In this document: in pieces, positions 8,011 through 10,658 of the stretch
Numbering within the stretch: the first letter of the stretch is position 1
How the letters are laid out: each line of letters opens with the position of its first letter
Assembly: GCA_025526915.1 (NCBI GenBank)
Contig: JAHLKH010000470.1
Coordinates: 1 to 10,658 of the forward strand
Length of the DNA stretch: 10,658 nt
Direction of reading: 5' to 3'
Source: Entophlyctis helioformis
Taxonomy: Eukaryota > Chytridiomycota > Chytridiomycetes > Chytridiales > Chytriomycetaceae
Notes under the pieces: generated by a model
Databases searched by the model: none
What the model saw: only the letters and a program-made list of their open reading frames with translations
Told to the model about the DNA's origin: nothing
Made by a program: the position numbers and the translations under genes

Positions 8011-8132
8011 CTGGTGGCAGAGGGGCAGTGAGTATACAGGCTTACGGCTTGGATACGACTTCATTAAGACACAGGCACAGACCTGGTGGCAGAGGGGCAG
8101 TGAGTATACAGGCTTACGGCTTGGATACGACT
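8011..8132. repeat. arm-spacer-arm direct repeat, copy 1
   Basis: Identical 50-bp arms at 8011-8060 and 8083-8132 flank a 22-bp spacer (8061-8082). The + strand arm begins CTGGTGGCAGAGGGGCAGTG and contains GTGAGTATACA. The spacer is close to that of copy 2 (18 of 22 bases), whereas the central arm sequence is not. Confidence 0.95.
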
Positions 8133-8187
8133 ACAACAACAGGGCCAAGCCAAGTCCGGGCGAGGCGCGTCCAGATCAAGGCCAGCA

Positions 8188-8199
8188 GGTCACGTGACC
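8188..8199. promoter_or_regulatory. palindromic E-box in the 3' LTR
   Basis: GGTCACGTGACC is a perfect 12-bp palindrome centred on CACGTG, the site for bHLH factors of the CBF1/USF/MAX type. It lies 26 nt inside the LTR start, where U3 promoter elements are expected. Confidence 0.55.
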
Positions 8200-8225
8200 A
8201 CGCGACTGCGGCGGCATCCGTTACA

Positions 8226-8233
8226 CTCCCCCC
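8226..8233 (-). other. polypurine tract of the chromovirus
   Basis: On the - strand GGGGGGAG ends exactly at the TG of the LTR, 45 nt after the pol stop codon. This is the expected place and form of the plus-strand DNA primer in LTR retrotransposons. Confidence 0.85.
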
Positions 8234-8278
8234 AGCGTAGACAGCCACTTATAGGAAAGAAGAGTGGATGAACAGCGA

Positions 8279-9101
8279 CTAAGAGGATGCATGGGCGTTG
8301 CACACACGAGAGGCAGAAGTGCGGGCAACGATGGACGCGTAGGACACAGGACGGGGAACCGTGCGCTCAGAGCGACGCGGTGGGGCGGGATGGTTGAGAG
8401 GGGGAAGAGAAGAGAGAGAGAAGGAAGGAGGAGAAGAGGGAGGAGGGAGAGGAGGGAAAGATGGAGAGAGAGAGGGAGACGCGGGTGCAGCAGGTGCGAT
8501 CGGCTCGTCAGCCGGAGCAGGTGCCGTGGGCGTGGCTGCTGCTGGGGCAGGGGCCACTGGTGCAGGAGCAGGCGCAGTGCGCTTGCGGCGAGAGGGCTTG
8601 GATGCCTTGGGCTGCGTGGGAGCGGGCGCCGCGGCGGGAGCAGGAGCAGCCGGTGCAGGAGCAGCCGGAGCAGGAGCCGCGCGCGTGGGCTGAACCGGTT
8701 TGGACGCCTTGCCCTTAGGCGCTTTGGTCGGTCGAGCGTGGAACGCCTCGACGAGGTCCTGGGCCTTGCGCATGTCGGCGGCTGGGACCCATGTGTTGTC
8801 GTCGGCTGGATAACCGACCCACTTGACCAGATACTCGATCTTGCCGCGATAAGTGCGCGAGTCAACGATCCGCTCGACCTCGTAGTTGTCCGACGTGCCG
8901 TCGTCGGCGTGGTACTCGGGGTCCGGCCGGGAGGGCACATCCTTGCGGCCGGTGGGCGCAGACAGAGGGTCGACATACGGGCAGATCCGGTCGGCATGGA
9001 ACACGTTGTGGACGCGGTGCAGCGAGGCAGGCAGCGCGAGCGTGTAGTTGAGGCCAGATTCACCAGAGTTGTAGCACTGGGCCTCCAGGCAGACTTGCCG
9101 G
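8279..9101 (-). pseudogene. C-terminal remnant of chromovirus pol: integrase end, chromodomain, Pro/Ala tail
   Basis: NYTLALPASLHRVHNVFH at 9049-8996 is the conserved segment after the integrase GPF/Y region, ending in ICPYV. The chromodomain follows at 8890-8732: NYEVERIVDSR, then IEYLVKWVGYPADDNTWVP. Its three cage aromatics (Tyr of YEVE, Trp of VKW, Tyr of GYP) are all present, so histone H3 methyl-lysine binding, used for targeting in chromoviruses, is conceivable. An unusually long tail of about 150 residues follows: Ala/Pro repeats, then Ser/Pro-rich, then basic, ending CNAHASS before the TAG. The sequence upstream of NYTLALP (from 9101) no longer matches an integrase frame and abuts the LTR repeat. 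The catalytic part of pol is therefore missing and the reading frame has no start of its own. Confidence 0.9.
8401..8482 (+). repeat. purine-only-like GA-rich tract
   Basis: Nearly uninterrupted G/A on the + strand with AGAGAG and GGAGGA units. On the - strand it encodes the Ser/Pro-rich part of the pol tail. It is far from the LTR and is not the replication polypurine tract, which is on the other strand. Confidence 0.8.
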
Positions 9102-9225
9102 CTGGTTGCAGGGGCAGTGAGTATGCACGCGAGGAAGGGCGGGCAGACGACTTCATTGAGACATAAGCACGGACCTGGTTGCAGGGGCAGTGAGTATGCA
9201 CGCGAGGAAGGGCGGGCAGACGACT
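9102..9225. repeat. arm-spacer-arm direct repeat, copy 2
   Basis: Identical 51-bp arms at 9102-9152 and 9175-9225 flank a 22-bp spacer (9153-9174). The arm begins CTGGTTGCAGGGGCAGTGAG on the + strand. The middle of the arm (GCACGCGAGGAAGGGCGGGC) is unlike that of copy 1, while the ends and GGGGCAGTGAGTAT are shared. Confidence 0.95.
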
Positions 9226-9279
9226 GCAAGAACGGGGGCAACCAGAGCGGGGGACGCGGCCGGGCGATGTCTGTCCGGT

Positions 9280-9303
9280 CACGTGGGTCACGTGGATCAC
9301 GTG
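9280..9303. promoter_or_regulatory. triple CACGTG cluster with 9-bp spacing
   Basis: CACGTG occurs at 9280-9285, 9289-9294 and 9298-9303, exactly 9 bp apart, inside the U3-like part of the upstream LTR. The other LTR has a single box. A tandem E-box enhancer is the natural reading. Confidence 0.55.
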
Positions 9304-9326
9304 ACCGCGACCGAGCATCCGTTACA

Positions 9327-9497
9327 CAGCAGGCCGACACACAGCAGGCAGCTGTGCCATACAGGCTTGTCAACACCTTGTGCGGGCTTGCAACCACTCA
9401 GATCTTCAGCAACCTGGCAAGGGAGGTGAGCAGCACACTTGCTACACACTTTATCTCAAGCCGGTCGAAGCTCGTGTCGATTGCGGCCCACCGTGCA
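9327..9497 (+). other. leader region between the LTR and the next gene
   Basis: ACACAGCAGGC occurs twice, 14 nt apart, at about 9324-9349, right at the LTR edge. No clear TATA or other core promoter element is visible. The frame of the downstream gene is open through this stretch, but the first plausible ATG is at 9498. Confidence 0.4.
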
Positions 9498-10658
9498 ATG
9501 CCCACTGCAACTTCCGAGCAGATTGCGGCATGGGTCAATGCCATGTTCAAGCCAGTCAAGACTACCAAGGTCGCCAAGCGCACTGCTGCCATGGACACTA
9601 CATCCAGCCTACCGACATGCAAGAGAGCAAGGTGCAAGGGGCCCATCAACAACCAAGAGAGTGTGGATGCCACCCAGGACGCTGCCCAGGATGTCGCTCC
9701 TCCTGCCCTGAGTCTCAAGCGGACTGCATCACAGCTGCTGCTGGCCACTGATGGCAGCACATCCAAGAGGCCAAAGGACAAGACTGCTGCCACAGATGCC
9801 ACAAACACCACACCACCAGCCACACAGGATGGGGACACCATCAAGATCCCACAAGAGCTGCATCTGATTCAGGCGATTGTGCGCAGCACATCAACATCAG
9901 ACATTTGTAAGTTCAAGGAGCTCTGTGATCTTGCAGGTGGCACAGCCATCAAGTTATGCCCAGAGCCAGCCAGCTGCGACCCCTTTGTCCTCATCACAGA
10001 GACCACCCTCTTTTGGGCTGTGATGGGGACAAAGAAGGATCGCATACCCACCAAGGACAATGCTGTCTTGCAAGCATTGAGAGAGCAGCTCCTGGCTGCA
10101 CTTGGTAGGTCACATTTGTCTATGCCATGCCAATGCCATTTGATGCTAACACTGCACTGTGTTCCAAGGCTACAATGATGCCGAGTTGGCCCTTAAGTTG
10201 CCAAATGACCCAATTGAGAAGGCCTTCAGCAAAAAGCAAGGAGCTGGCCATCCTCGACATCCTCCTCCCTGGACTCGCCTCGGATACACGTTGCTTCCAA
10301 ACGCCAGCTGAGGCCAAGACAGAGATGGACACAGGCTAATGCCCAGGCTGAAGCAGATGCCACAGCCATGGCAATGCTCAAAGCTGATTGTCTCAAGCTG
10401 GATGATGAGCAGCGCAAGAAGCACATCCAGGCTGCAATTGATGCTTTGCCACCAGCACGACCAACCAAGGCAGTCAGACTGGGCAGCATCAAGACCGATG
10501 GATACAGCATCTGCCAGACAGTGTTGGACTTTTGCACAAACCGTCCAGAGTCGCCCTTGCTGTATGTGGCATGCTTGAATGCTTTGGTGCACACATGGAT
10601 TTTGACTGCTGCCTTGCTCTGCATACTCCAATCTGATGTCTTCAGGCGAGCAGCCGTG
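9498..10658 (+). CDS. unrecognised gene, 5' part, with one intron and two apparent frameshifts (runs off the window)
   Basis: Exon 1 (9498-10104) encodes about 202 residues: a Lys/Arg/Ala/Thr-rich, NLS-like N-terminus (KRARCK, SLKRTASQ, SKRPKDK), then a more globular part (IPQELHLIQAIVRS, FKELCDLAGGTAIKLCPEP, LFWAVMGTKKDRIPTKD). A GT-AG intron (10105-10168) joins LLAALG to YNDAELALKLPNDPIEKAF. That frame ends at a TGA (10309-10311). The coding-like signal moves by +1 near 10231-10240, within or after an A5 run (KELAILDILLPG to AEAKTEMDT), and again by +1 near 10331-10335, then stays open for 108 codons to the window end (ANAQAEADATAMAML, RLGSIKTDGYSICQTVLDF). This suggests a pseudogene, sequence errors or an unrecognised second intron. 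The codons are rich in ACA, GCA and CCA, unlike the left-hand genes. Proximity to the chromovirus and composition suggest an accessory or transposon-derived gene. Confidence 0.55.
10105..10168 (+). other. intron in the unrecognised gene (64 nt, GT-AG)
   Basis: Donor G|GTAGGT, a consensus TGCTAAC branch site at 10144-10150 and acceptor TTCCAAG|GC, phase 1, restoring a Gly codon and keeping the frame open for another 46 codons. Confidence 0.85.

Larger units (their letters stand above)
8011..8225 (-). repeat. 3' LTR of the chromovirus
   Basis: Starts TGTAACGGATGC directly after the polypurine tract. It contains the 12-bp palindrome GGTCACGTGACC (8188-8199) and ends in two 50-bp direct repeats. 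The end is placed at the outer edge of the last repeat (ACCAG). The exact terminal dinucleotide is uncertain because no target-site duplication marks it. Confidence 0.75.
8011..9326 (-). mobile_element. internally deleted Ty3/gypsy chromovirus bounded by two divergent LTRs
   Basis: Read on the - strand: an LTR-like segment (9326-9102) beginning TGTAACGGATGC, the last part of pol with a chromodomain, a stop codon (8279), a polypurine tract (8233-8226) and a second LTR beginning TGTAACGGATGC at 8225. TG-starting LTRs of this form, a purine tract directly before the 3' LTR and a chromodomain at the end of integrase are hallmarks of chromoviruses. Gag, protease, reverse transcriptase, RNase H and the integrase core are absent. 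The two LTRs share the start, E-box and repeat architecture but differ in much of their sequence, so they are not an original pair from one insertion. I found no target-site duplication. Confidence 0.9.
9102..9326 (-). repeat. upstream LTR of the chromovirus remnant
   Basis: Starts TGTAACGGATGC at 9326. It holds three CACGTG boxes and ends in two 51-bp direct repeats whose outer edge (ACCAG, 9102) is fused directly to pol sequence. No primer-binding site follows, so the deletion removed everything from the LTR edge to near the end of integrase. Overall similarity to the 3' LTR is patchy. Confidence 0.75.

Noticed and set aside
8011..8040. TGGTGGCAGAGG as a tRNA primer-binding site
   Set aside because: It lies on the + strand inside both LTRs and both arms, while the element is encoded on the - strand. 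A primer-binding site should follow the 5' LTR once.
8011..8132. A CRISPR-like or tRNA-like array from the repeated arms
   Set aside because: Only two arms per copy, in a eukaryotic LTR. No T-arm sequence or cloverleaf fits, although the - strand arms end in ACCA.
8264..9166. 300-codon + strand ORF across the chromodomain
   Set aside because: Arg/Gly-rich antisense of pol. The - strand frame has the unmistakable chromodomain.
9102..9397. Open - strand frame continuing upstream of pol to 9397 as pol sequence
   Set aside because: It runs through the LTR and its repeats, where the translation has no integrase similarity. The openness is by chance.
10485..10524. The KTDGYSI segment as a sign of a Fanzor/TnpB-like nuclease
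   Set aside because: Such proteins often carry a TDG motif of similar form, but only a few residues agree, the catalytic part would lie outside the window, and no flanking domain is visible.

Overview
The window is nuclear DNA from a GC-rich eukaryote. Genes carry short spliceosomal introns (64 to 128 nt), proteins hold long low-complexity tracts, and a Ty3/gypsy chromovirus is present. The best-identified gene is a LENG8/Thp3-type SAC3-domain protein, most similar (from memory) to animal LENG8. Together with the chromovirus this suggests a unicellular relative of animals or a zoosporic fungus, but the sequence alone does not settle the lineage.

Layout. Positions 1-3496 (+ strand) hold two tandem genes: the 3' part of a disordered nuclear-type protein with a KEN box (1-1623) and, only 79 nt later and behind a (CAA)n leader, a putative seven-pass membrane protein (1703-3496). 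Positions 3564-6658 (- strand, convergent, 67 nt between the stops) hold a six-exon LENG8-like gene of 868 codons that I could splice completely; one of its five introns is a GC-AG intron. An AT-rich stretch with a CCAAT box lies upstream of it.

From about 6.86 kb rightwards the character changes: GCA/ACA-rich codons, weaker genes and mobile DNA. A small - strand ORF (6859-7299) carries a cyclin-A-like RTVLGV motif but no cyclin box. Positions 7300-8010 contain no confident gene. Positions 8011-9326 (- strand) are a decayed chromovirus: an LTR, then only the end of integrase with a chromodomain and a long Pro/Ala tail, a polypurine tract, and a second LTR. Each LTR ends in a perfect 50-51 bp direct repeat around a 22 bp spacer; the arms are identical within an LTR but clearly different between the two LTRs.

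Positions 9498-10658 (+ strand) hold the start of an unrecognised gene with one clear intron, apparently broken by two +1 frameshifts.

Functionally, the left part is ordinary housekeeping sequence: an mRNA-processing/export factor, a membrane protein and a possible cell-cycle-regulated protein. The right part is an accessory, transposon-affected segment. I see no operon-like or defence system. The most unusual structure is the arm-spacer-arm organisation of the two LTRs.
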